A stretch of DNA of 7,385 nucleotides from positions 121,895-129,279 of the forward strand of contig NZ_MOMC01000025.1 in assembly GCF_001983105.1 (NCBI RefSeq), written 5' to 3'. Positions 1 through 4,760 of the stretch are shown here, in pieces. The notes under the pieces were generated by a model. That model made no database searches, had not been told where the DNA came from, and saw only the letters and a program-made list of their open reading frames with translations. This DNA is from Pseudofrankia asymbiotica (GTDB taxonomy: Bacteria; Actinomycetota; Actinomycetes; Frankiales; Frankiaceae). The translations under genes were made by a program, and so were the position numbers. Position 1 is the stretch's first letter. Every line of letters begins with the position of its first letter.

Positions 1-210
1 GGCCGGGACCCGCTCGAGCGCCATCACGGCGACGGCACCGGCGTCCTCGGCGATCTTGGCCTGCTCAGGTGTGACCACGTCCATGATCACACCCCCCTTG
101 AGCATCTCGGCCATACCGCGCTTGACGGGCACGGTGCCGGCCTGCCTCGCCGGCCCGGCGGGCGCGGGGACTCCGGCGGGGTTTCCAGCTGGCGTGGCTC
201 CGGCAGGCAT
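1..210 (-). CDS. pdxS: PdxS, pyridoxal 5'-phosphate synthase lyase subunit (N-terminal 70 codons, cut by window edge)
   Basis: PdxS (SNZ family) is the synthase subunit of the PdxS-PdxT complex, which makes pyridoxal 5'-phosphate from ribose 5-phosphate, glyceraldehyde 3-phosphate and glutamine-derived ammonia in the cytoplasm. The visible part contains the family's opening block [18 protein letters not shown] (residues 29-46), then [20 protein letters not shown]. Asp44 in MDV corresponds to the conserved active-site Asp of the family; the Schiff-base lysine lies beyond the window. The ATG at 210 gives a 28-residue Ala/Pro/Gly-rich lead before the conserved block. It resembles the shorter PAGNPA-containing lead of the mycobacterial protein as I recall it, and GAGAGAGA at 220-227 can serve as a weak ribosome binding site. 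An in-frame ATG at 261 would add 17 residues and cannot be excluded. pdxT would be expected beyond the left edge. Confidence 0.93.
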   Translation of the reverse strand, partial: MPAGATPAGNPAGVPAPAGPARQAGTVPVKRGMAEMLKGGVIMDVVTPEQAKIAEDAGAVAVMALERVPA

Positions 211-595
211 GGCGATCCATCTCTCTCGGGTGTCCTCGACACGGTCAGGTACTCCGGTCATGTCCGGCGCCGGTGGCCCTCGGCCGTGCGGCCGCGCGGC
301 TCCCGCCGTCCCGATGGACCACAGAACCCGCGCGTCGGGGCCGGACAGGGCAGGTCTTGGAAGGCGGTTCGGGGCTGTGCCCAGCCCTCGGCCGGCCTAC
401 CCGACCGGCCTCAGGTGATCCCCGGCCGGCCGTCACGGCCAGCCCTCACCGCGCCCCGGGCGGACATACCACCACCATGGTACGGCCGGACGCCGCGCCC
501 ATCCCTCACCACGACACGTCCCGCTGATCACCCTCGGCTGCTGGCGCTCCCGGCGGCCGGCACCTCCGGCCACTCCGCGGTCCCCGCCACCAGCG
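211..595. other. Non-coding gap between pdxS and the LemA-like gene, rich in GC palindromes
   Basis: I see no convincing gene in these 385 bases. The open frames crossing it are Arg/Pro/Ala-rich and resemble no family I know. It holds several short perfect inverted repeats: GGGCT/AGCCC (372-376 and 383-387), GGCCGG/CCGGCC (390-395 and 405-410) and GGCCGG/CCGGCC with a 5-nt loop (555-560 and 566-571). The last lies about 25 bases past the stop of the minus-strand LemA-like gene and could be a weak terminator. A pdxS promoter should lie here, but the only -10-like hexamer I found on the minus strand (TACCAT, 477-482) has no recognisable -35. I therefore do not call a promoter. Confidence 0.5.
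555..571 (-). terminator. Possible weak terminator hairpin after the LemA-like gene
   Basis: GGCCGG (555-560) and CCGGCC (566-571) are perfectly complementary around a 5-nt loop. The hairpin lies just downstream of the minus-strand stop at 596-598. The stem is only six pairs and no T-run follows on the minus strand, so this is a position-based guess. GC-rich actinobacterial terminators often lack T-runs, but hairpins this short also arise often by chance at this base composition. Confidence 0.25.
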
Positions 596-1177
596 CTATA
601 TGGCTCCGCCTGGAACCACCCGGGCCGGGCGCCCCATGCCCGGCGAGGAGGCGCCCAGCGGCCCGCCTCGCGCCGGCAGGGCGTCGTCGATCTCGAAGTA
701 GGCCGGCAGCGGGCGCCGGCTGCCCAGGCGCGTCATCCGCACCAGGCGCCGGCCGCGCAGCGCCCGCAGGTCGCGCACCGCGTCGTTGTGCAGCTGGCGC
801 GCGAGTGCCACCCGGGCCGCGGCCGAGTCGACGGCGTGCAGCAGCTCCGGGGCGCCCTGGCCGGCGCTGCCCACCTCGGGCGCGCGCAGCGCACGGCTGA
901 GCTCGTTCTCCGTGTCCTCGACGCCGTTGTCCAGCGACGCGCCGGCCCGCAGCGCCGCATGCCCGGCCAGCGCCTGCTCGGCCGCCGCGGCCAGCGAGAC
1001 GAGCCCGCGGCTCTCGGCCAGCGCGACCGCCGCCTGGGCGCGGGCGGCGAGCTGGGCGACCAGCCCGGCCCGGGCCGCGTCCACCCGTACGCCGAGTCGG
1101 TCAAGCCGACGGGCGATCCAGGTGAGGTAGGTCGCGATCGCCACCACGACGGCGACCACGGCCACGACGACTGTCAT
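596..1177 (-). CDS. LemA-family-like single-pass membrane protein of unknown function
   Basis: The 193-residue product starts with a hydrophobic Val/Ala-rich segment (about residues 2-22), probably one transmembrane helix or signal anchor. A long Ala/Arg/Leu-rich helical region follows. Two stretches resemble LemA proteins: ENELSRAL near residues 90-97 and ARQLHNDAVRDL near 126-137, where LemA has RRFYNDAVRDYN. The YFEIDD segment near 161-166 matches the LemA region around FFEAEE. LemA proteins are membrane-anchored helical bundles with no settled biochemical role. The Gly/Pro/Arg-rich last 25 residues look unstructured. The ATG at 1177 has no Shine-Dalgarno, but a TACGCT hexamer lies 7 bases upstream, suggesting leaderless translation. 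The gene follows pimA in the same direction with a 78-base gap. Mycobacterium has a Nudix-domain membrane protein near this place, but I see no Nudix box here. Confidence 0.75.
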   Translation of the reverse strand: MTVVVAVVAVVVAIATYLTWIARRLDRLGVRVDAARAGLVAQLAARAQAAVALAESRGLVSLAAAAEQALAGHAALRAGASLDNGVEDTENELSRALRAPEVGSAGQGAPELLHAVDSAAARVALARQLHNDAVRDLRALRGRRLVRMTRLGSRRPLPAYFEIDDALPARGGPLGASSPGMGRPARVVPGGAI

Positions 1178-1184
1178 TCCGGGC

Positions 1185-1190
1185 AGCGTA
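1185..1190 (-). promoter_or_regulatory. Candidate -10 element giving a leaderless LemA-like transcript
   Basis: On the minus strand the hexamer TACGCT fits the TANNNT pattern. Its last base is 7 bases upstream of the ATG at 1177, so transcription starting at the usual distance would begin at or within a base or two of the start codon. This fits the missing Shine-Dalgarno. No good TTGAC-like -35 is visible 16-18 bases upstream, so the call rests on position and the -10 alone. Confidence 0.28.
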
Positions 1191-1234
1191 GACGACCAGG
1201 TGACCGCCAGGTCCGAGACGTCCCAAGCATCACA

Positions 1235-1257
1235 GAACCTTCCGCCCAGGACGGTTC
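1235..1257 (-). terminator. Imperfect hairpin at the end of pimA
   Basis: Nine-base arms (1235-1243 and 1249-1257) are complementary except at one position and enclose a 5-nt loop. The outer arm overlaps the pimA stop codon (1256-1258) on the minus strand. It could attenuate or end the pgsA-patA-pimA transcript before the LemA-like gene. There is no T-run and the central mismatch weakens the stem, so readthrough into the next gene is quite possible. Confidence 0.3.
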
Positions 1258-2395
1258 AGGCGTCCACGGCGGAGGCCAGGGAGACGGGGTCCGCACCGGC
1301 GGTGACCATCCGGTAGATGTCGACGATCGACTCGACGATCACCGGCCAGTCGTAGCCGGCGACGAGGTCCCGGCCGCGCCGGGCGAGCGCGGCGCGCGCC
1401 CCGTCGTCGCCGAGCAGGTCGGCGAGCCCCGCGGCGAGCTGGGCCGGCTCGCCGACGTCGAACAGCCGCCCCGCGTGGCCGTCGTCCAGCACCCGGCGGA
1501 ACGCGTCGAGGTTGCTGGCCATGACGGGGGTTCCCGCGGCCATCGCCTCCAGCAGCACGATGCCGAAGCTTTCCTGGCCGGTGTTCGGCGCGCAGTACAC
1601 GTCGGCGGAGGCGAACACCCGGGCCTTGTCCTCCCCCGACACGAGGCCGACGAGGTCCACCCGGTCACGCAGCGGCGGGTCGAGCCGGGATCGCACCGCG
1701 GCCACGTCACCCGGCCCGGCGACGAGCAGACGCACGCCCGGCACCCTGCGGGCGAGCTCCGGGAGCGCGGCGAGCAGCACGTCCAGCCCCTTGCGCGGCT
1801 CGTCGATGCGCCCGAGGAAGCACACGGTGTGCCGCGGCGGCTCGTAGCCGGGCAGCGGGCGGGCGCCCGCGAACGCGGCGACGCGCACCCCGTTCGGGAT
1901 CAGCACCGCGCTGGTGCCGAGATGCTCGACGATCGTGCGCCTGGCCGCCTCGGAGACGGCGATCCGGGCGCGCAGCTTCTCCAGCGACGGCTGGAGGGCG
2001 CCCTGGGCGGCGGTGAGGATCTTCGAACGCGGGTTGGCCGTGTGGAAGGTGCCGACGATCGGGCCGTCGGCGAGCATGCAGGCGAGCAGGCCGACACTCG
2101 GAGCGGTCGGCTCGTGGACGTGCAGCACGTCGAAGTCGTACTCACGCAGCCAGCGGCGCACCCGCGTCGCCGAGACCGGGCCCATCAGCACCCGGGACAC
2201 CGAGCCGTTGTACGGCACCGGCAGCGCGCGGCCGGCGTCGACGGCATAGGGCGGCAGCGCGTCCGCGTCGTCGACCGGAGTGATCACCGAGACCTCGTGC
2301 CCGGCCGCGATCAGCGTCTCGGCCAGGTCCCGGACGTGGACCTGCACCCCGCCCGGGACGTCCCAGGTGTAAGGACAGGCCAGCCCGACCCTCAC
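1256..2395 (-). CDS. pimA: PimA, phosphatidylinositol alpha-mannosyltransferase (GT4)
   Basis: PimA transfers the first mannose from GDP-mannose to the 2-position of the inositol ring of phosphatidylinositol on the cytoplasmic face of the membrane, committing the lipid to PIM synthesis. The 379-residue protein is a two-domain GT-B enzyme of normal length. Residues I recall as important in the mycobacterial enzyme sit at the same numbers: Tyr9, the Gly15-Gly16 loop (DVPGG), Asn63 and Arg68 in PYNGSVSR, His118 in GTFHT, and Arg196/Arg201/Lys202 in GRIDEPRKG. The GT4 acidic motif is Glu275 and Glu283 (NTGQESFGIVLLEAMAAGTP), shifted by one. The lysine I recall at 123 is Arg here. The start is GTG at 2395, overlapping the patA TGA by four bases (GTGA), with GGGAG at 2400-2404 as ribosome binding site. 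The overlap implies translational coupling to patA. Confidence 0.95.
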   Translation of the reverse strand: MRVGLACPYTWDVPGGVQVHVRDLAETLIAAGHEVSVITPVDDADALPPYAVDAGRALPVPYNGSVSRVLMGPVSATRVRRWLREYDFDVLHVHEPTAPSVGLLACMLADGPIVGTFHTANPRSKILTAAQGALQPSLEKLRARIAVSEAARRTIVEHLGTSAVLIPNGVRVAAFAGARPLPGYEPPRHTVCFLGRIDEPRKGLDVLLAALPELARRVPGVRLLVAGPGDVAAVRSRLDPPLRDRVDLVGLVSGEDKARVFASADVYCAPNTGQESFGIVLLEAMAAGTPVMASNLDAFRRVLDDGHAGRLFDVGEPAQLAAGLADLLGDDGARAALARRGRDLVAGYDWPVIVESIVDIYRMVTAGADPVSLASAVDA

Positions 2396-3441
2396 CGCGC
2401 TCCCGGCCCCGCCGGGCCGCCGGTCCCGCCGGTCCCGGCGTCACCGTTACCCCCGGCCTCGGTATCGCCGTCAGCGCCGGCCTCGGCGTCGCCGTCACCG
2501 CCGGGCGCGATGTCGCGGTTCCCCCCGACCGCGCCACCAGGCGCCGCCTGGCCGGCGGCCCGCTCCGGCACCGCCCCGGCCGGCTCGTCCTCCAGCCAGA
2601 CACGCTGCAGCATGTGCCAGTCGGCCGGGTGCTCGGCGATCACCGCCGCGAACGCGTCGGCCATCGCCTGGGTCATCGTCGCCACGTCGGTGTGCTCGAC
2701 GGGCGGGAAGATCCGGCCGCTCCACCCGTTTCCGTCGAACCAGAGCGTGGTCGGCAGCAACACGGCGCCGGTGCGCAGCGCGAGCGCCGCCGGCCCCGCC
2801 GCCATCCGCGCCCGCGCGCCGAAGAAGTCGACGGGCACGCCGCGCGCGGACAGGTCCCGGTCGGCCAGCAGACAGAGGCAGCCGCCGGCCAGGAGCCGCT
2901 CGGTGAGCAGCGCCGACGGCGGCTCGGCGCCGCCGGTGAGCGGGATGACCTCCATCCCGAGCGACTCGCGGAACGCGACGAACCGGTCGAACAGCGACTC
3001 GGGCCTCAACCGCTCGGCGACGGTGGTGAAGGGCACGCCGGTGCCCGCGAGCCAGGCGCCGGCCTGCTCCCAGTTCCCCATGTGCGGCAGGGCAAGGATC
3101 ATGCCCTTGCCGGCGGCGTAGGCATCGCGCAGATAGTGCTCGTCGTGGATGAACATGTCCCCGATGCAGCGCTCGGGCGGCATGTCCTGGAGCCGGAAGA
3201 CCTCCAGCCAGTAACGCGCGTACGACCGCATCGCGGCCTTCGTCAGCGCGTCCAGATCGGTCCCTTCGGGCGCGACCCTGGCGAGGTTCGACCGCAGCCG
3301 CCGCACTCCCTTGCCACCGCGACGGCTGGCCCAGTCGGCCCCGGCGTCGAAGCCGCGCGCGGCGATCCGCTCGGGCAGCGCGCGCACGACGCGCCAGCCC
3401 ATGGCATAGGAGAGGTCGGTGAACCGTCCGGAGGAGGGCAC
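2392..3441 (-). CDS. patA: PatA-type phosphatidylinositol mannoside acyltransferase
   Basis: This LpxL/HtrB-fold acyltransferase is expected to move a fatty acyl group from acyl-CoA to the 6-position of the mannose added by PimA. I chose GTG at 3441 (349 residues). It falls 19 bases after the pgsA stop and precedes the conserved block DLSYAMGWRVVRALPERIA; G-rich bases at 3453-3457 may act as ribosome binding site. ATG at 3402 would cut that block, and starts further upstream would lie inside pgsA. The H-x4-acid motif is LPHMGNWE (His120, Glu125), with ADRDL (Asp194) and VDFFG after it and ADWHMLQ near the end of the domain. Compared with the M. tuberculosis protein (His126, Asp131, Glu200 as I recall it), the two acids are exchanged Asp/Glu. 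After about residue 290 there is a roughly 55-residue Gly/Ala/Asp-rich tail with an 8-residue repeat, making it longer than the usual ~310 residues. Confidence 0.92.
   Translation of the reverse strand: MPSSGRFTDLSYAMGWRVVRALPERIAARGFDAGADWASRRGGKGVRRLRSNLARVAPEGTDLDALTKAAMRSYARYWLEVFRLQDMPPERCIGDMFIHDEHYLRDAYAAGKGMILALPHMGNWEQAGAWLAGTGVPFTTVAERLRPESLFDRFVAFRESLGMEVIPLTGGAEPPSALLTERLLAGGCLCLLADRDLSARGVPVDFFGARARMAAGPAALALRTGAVLLPTTLWFDGNGWSGRIFPPVEHTDVATMTQAMADAFAAVIAEHPADWHMLQRVWLEDEPAGAVPERAAGQAAPGGAVGGNRDIAPGGDGDAEAGADGDTEAGGNGDAGTGGTGGPAGPGAR
2429..2500 (-). repeat. Three tandem 24-bp units encoding an acidic Gly-rich 8-residue repeat in the PatA tail
   Basis: Units lie at 2429-2452, 2453-2476 and 2477-2500. 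The last two match at 21 of 24 bases, and the first matches the third at 19 of 24. In the patA frame they encode GDGDAEAG, ADGDTEAG and GNGDAGTG. The unit length is a multiple of three, so copy-number change would keep the frame. The segment sits after the catalytic domain in a region predicted to be disordered. Confidence 0.8.
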
Positions 3442-3460
3442 GGGACGCGCGGCCCCCGGG

Positions 3461-4294
3461 TCAGCCGGCCGAGGTGACCGGACCGGCCGCCTCGACGCCG
3501 ACGACCGCGCCGACCACGGCCCTCGAGCCCACCGGGCCGGCGGTCCGATCGGCCGGAGCCCCGTGGGCGGGCGCCCCGTCGGCCGCCGCCCCGTTGGCCG
3601 AGGGCGGGGCAGCCGAAGGCTCGCCAGCCGGCGGGGCGGCGGCGCCCGCTGCCGCCGGGACCGCCGCGGCGGCGCCCGCGCCGCCGGAACGCTGGAACTG
3701 CCGGTACACGTGCCAGATCCGCTGGATGACCGTGACGACGGTCGCCGCGGCGAGCACCCACAGCGCGATCGGCAGCAGGTACGGCACGCCCAGGCCGTAG
3801 AGACCAGAGGCGACGAGCAGGACGAGCAGCCGCTCGCCACGCTCGGCGAGGCCGACGTCGCAGGTGAAACCGAGGCTTTCCGCCCGCGCCTTGACATAGG
3901 ACGTCACGGCGGCCGCGACCAGGCTGATCAGCGCCGCCCCGGCCAGCGGCAGCGAGTCGCCGTCGCCCGCGTACCAGAGCACCAGGGAGCCGAAGACCGC
4001 GCCGTCGCCCAGCCGGTCGGAGGTGGAGTCGAGGAAGGCGCCCCACTTCGACGAGATCCCGCGGGCCCGCGCGATCGTGCCGTCGATGAGATCCGAGAAC
4101 ACGAACAGCGTGATCACGATGGTGCCGAGGAAGAACACGCCCCGGGTAAAGAAGCCGAGCGCGCCGCCGACCACTCCGACCGTGCCGATGATCGTCACCA
4201 GGTCCGGGGAGAGAGACGTCCTGGCCGCCCATCGGCTGAACGGCTCCAGCAGCCGGTTGATCTGCGGCCGCGCCTTGCTAGCGAGCATGTCCAT
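3461..4294 (-). CDS. pgsA: Phosphatidylinositol phosphate synthase (CDP-alcohol phosphotransferase, PgsA1 type)
   Basis: The enzyme joins CDP-diacylglycerol and inositol 1-phosphate to give phosphatidylinositol phosphate and CMP in the plasma membrane; dephosphorylation yields the phosphatidylinositol used by PimA. The complete CDP-alcohol phosphotransferase signature is present: Asp68-x2-Asp71-Gly72-x2-Ala75-Arg76, then Gly85, Asp89 and Asp93, with no substitution. The early LSPDLVTIIGT block and the later SYVKARAESLG and ERGERL motifs (about 132-155) match actinobacterial inositol-phosphate enzymes rather than PgsA for phosphatidylglycerol phosphate. About six hydrophobic helices span residues 32-200. 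Residues ~203-277 form an Ala/Pro/Gly-rich tail absent from the mycobacterial protein of about 217 residues. The ATG at 4294 is chosen because an in-frame TGA (4316-4318) lies just upstream; a second ATG at 4288 is possible. It is the first gene of the pgsA-patA-pimA unit. Confidence 0.94.
   Translation of the reverse strand: MDMLASKARPQINRLLEPFSRWAARTSLSPDLVTIIGTVGVVGGALGFFTRGVFFLGTIVITLFVFSDLIDGTIARARGISSKWGAFLDSTSDRLGDGAVFGSLVLWYAGDGDSLPLAGAALISLVAAAVTSYVKARAESLGFTCDVGLAERGERLLVLLVASGLYGLGVPYLLPIALWVLAAATVVTVIQRIWHVYRQFQRSGGAGAAAAVPAAAGAAAPPAGEPSAAPPSANGAAADGAPAHGAPADRTAGPVGSRAVVGAVVGVEAAGPVTSAG
3558..3602 (-). repeat. Three 15-bp units in the PgsA tail
   Basis: The seven bases GCCCCGT recur at 3558, 3573 and 3588, exactly 15 bases apart, each followed by a GC-rich eight-base filler that varies. 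On the coding (minus) strand they give the five-residue pattern GAAAD-GAPAH-GAPAD in the Ala/Pro-rich C-terminal tail of PgsA. It is a short low-complexity repeat with no known role. Confidence 0.65.
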
Positions 4295-4331
4295 CCCGTC
4301 GTGTCCGGCGCCGTGTCATTCGCGCGAGTTC

Positions 4332-4359
4332 ACCCTACGGCGGTCGCCGGTCTGGGCAA
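4332..4359 (-). promoter_or_regulatory. Candidate sigma-A-type promoter of pgsA-patA-pimA
   Basis: On the minus strand TTGCCC (4354-4359) and TAGGGT (4332-4337) are separated by 16 bases. The second matches the TAGRRT form favoured by the actinobacterial principal sigma factor; the first matches TTGACN at four of five fixed positions. Transcription would start near 4325 and give a leader of about 30 bases before the ATG at 4294. Only sequence resemblance and position support it. Confidence 0.45.
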
Positions 4360-4407
4360 GGAGTGCCCGGACTGGTACGGCTTGGCCGGGTCCGGGCCGA
4401 CGGGCGG

Positions 4408-4418
4408 CACCTGAGGTG
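4408..4418. repeat. Short perfect inverted repeat CACCT-G-AGGTG
   Basis: The arms are five bases around a single central base, between the two divergent promoter zones. It is short enough to occur by chance, but its site between divergent genes makes it a possible operator half of either. Confidence 0.3.
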
Positions 4419-4424
4419 ACCATG

Positions 4425-4440
4425 GTCCCGCGTACGGGAC
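4425..4440. repeat. Inverted repeat GTCCCG-CGTA-CGGGAC
   Basis: Six-base perfect arms flank a four-base centre. It lies just upstream of the likely EF-G2 promoter zone and seven bases from the 4408-4418 palindrome. It could be a binding site for a dimeric regulator; no family is identifiable. Confidence 0.35.
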
Positions 4441-4481
4441 GCCAGCACTTGGTGCCACACGGGGTGTTGCGGGGAACTAAC

Positions 4482-4511
4482 TTGGAGTTCACCTGGTCTT
4501 GTGCTTTAGGT
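4482..4511 (+). promoter_or_regulatory. Weak candidate promoter for the EF-G2 gene
   Basis: TTGGAG (4482-4487) and TTAGGT (4506-4511) are 18 bases apart in the most AT-containing part of the intergenic region. The second has T instead of A at the usually fixed second position, so the match is poor. TAACTT at 4478-4483 is an alternative -10 but has no -35. Either choice gives a leader of roughly 240-270 bases. Confidence 0.22.
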
Positions 4512-4584
4512 CACATGAGCGCAGGCTGGGCGACGACGTCAGCACCCGTCCGAGCGCAGGAGGCCAAAGGAGGCGCGAACGAAC

Positions 4585-4662
4585 ATGCTCTTTCCTTCCG
4601 CGCGCGGCGGCCCCCGCCCCCTGGAACCCAGACCCCCGGAACATCGGCTCTTGGCGCGATAA
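4585..4662 (+). CDS. Candidate 25-residue upstream ORF (leader peptide) of the EF-G2 gene
   Basis: An ATG at 4585 follows AAAGGAGG (4566-4573), a near-perfect Shine-Dalgarno sequence and the strongest in the window, at a spacing of 11 bases. The frame runs 25 codons to TAA (4660-4662). The peptide is rich in Pro and Arg (it contains PRPLEPRPPEH) and has no recognisable domain, signal or membrane segment. PPE-type motifs slow ribosomes, so a leader-peptide role in controlling the downstream translation factor is conceivable. The stop codon overlaps the start of the next Shine-Dalgarno-like stretch (4661-4675). The ORF is short enough to be accidental; the strong ribosome binding site is the reason to list it. 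Confidence 0.35.
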   Translation: MLFPSARGGPRPLEPRPPEHRLLAR

Positions 4663-4664
4663 GA

Positions 4665-4701
4665 AGGCCAAAGGGCGCGCGATCATGGCGTAGCCGCGCG
4701 C
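4665..4701 (+). promoter_or_regulatory. Met-Ala-stop mini-ORF in the loop of a GC hairpin
   Basis: AAAGGG (4670-4675) lies nine bases before ATG-GCG-TAG (4685-4693), an open frame of two codons plus stop. This lies in the 13-base loop of a perfect seven-pair stem of alternating G and C (4675-4681 with 4695-4701). The ten bases AGGCCAAAGG at 4665-4674 exactly repeat 4561-4570, where they lead into the Shine-Dalgarno of the 25-codon ORF. A two-codon ORF could act as a ribosome parking or reinitiation site. Alternating GC tracts are common in such genomes, so chance is a serious alternative. Confidence 0.25.
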
Positions 4702-4732
4702 GTGGAGGCCCCGGCCGTCAGAAAACCAGGGG

Positions 4733-4751
4733 CGTTCGGCTGGACCGAACG
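4733..4751 (+). promoter_or_regulatory. Hairpin abutting the EF-G2 Shine-Dalgarno
   Basis: CGTTCGG (4733-4739) pairs perfectly with CCGAACG (4745-4751) across a five-base loop. The last paired base is the first G of the GGAGG ribosome binding site (4751-4755) of the gene starting at 4761. In mRNA the stem would touch the ribosome footprint and could modulate initiation. It is the only hairpin in the leader that directly involves the gene's own ribosome binding site. Confidence 0.4.
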
Positions 4752-4760
4752 GAGGCCGAG

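Larger units (their letters stand above)
4295..4760. other. Divergent intergenic and leader region between pgsA and the EF-G2 gene
   Basis: This 466-base stretch separates two divergently transcribed genes. Near pgsA it carries a candidate sigma-A-type promoter (4332-4359). The middle (4408-4440) has two short inverted repeats. About 4470-4515 is the least GC-rich part and the likely promoter zone of the plus-strand gene. From about 4520 to 4760 lies a probable long 5' leader with a 25-codon ORF, a three-codon mini-ORF and hairpins. Frames crossing the whole region from inside pgsA have no protein-like character. Confidence 0.6.

Noticed and set aside
390..410. GGCCGG...CCGGCC inverted repeat as a terminator or operator
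   Set aside because: Runs of GGCC/CCGG are dense throughout this gap, a six-pair stem with a nine-base loop is weak, and its position fits no gene end.
477..482. TACCAT on the minus strand as a pdxS -10 element
   Set aside because: No TTGAC-like -35 at 16-18 bases, and it lies within a CCATGG/GGTACC-like palindromic stretch that would produce it by chance.
286..900. 204-residue plus-strand frame through the pdxS/LemA-like gap
   Set aside because: Almost entirely Arg/Pro/Ala/Gly, half of it antisense to the LemA-like gene, and without similarity to any family I know.
788..3121. 777-residue plus-strand open frame antisense to the LemA-like gene, pimA and patA
   Set aside because: Composition is typical of the antisense shadow of GC-rich genes (Arg, Gly, Asp, Val, His); it has no recognisable domain, and the opposite strand carries clear families.
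3442..3897. Upstream part of the patA frame (start at 3897)
   Set aside because: It lies inside pgsA in another frame and reads as Arg/Ser/Pro-rich shadow; GTG 3441 gives a normal acyltransferase start just after the pgsA stop.
4023..4760. Long N-terminal extension of the EF-G2 frame starting at 4023
   Set aside because: It would overlap pgsA antisense, the translated extension has no protein-like features, and ATG 4761 with GGAGG five bases upstream fits the family's N-terminus.
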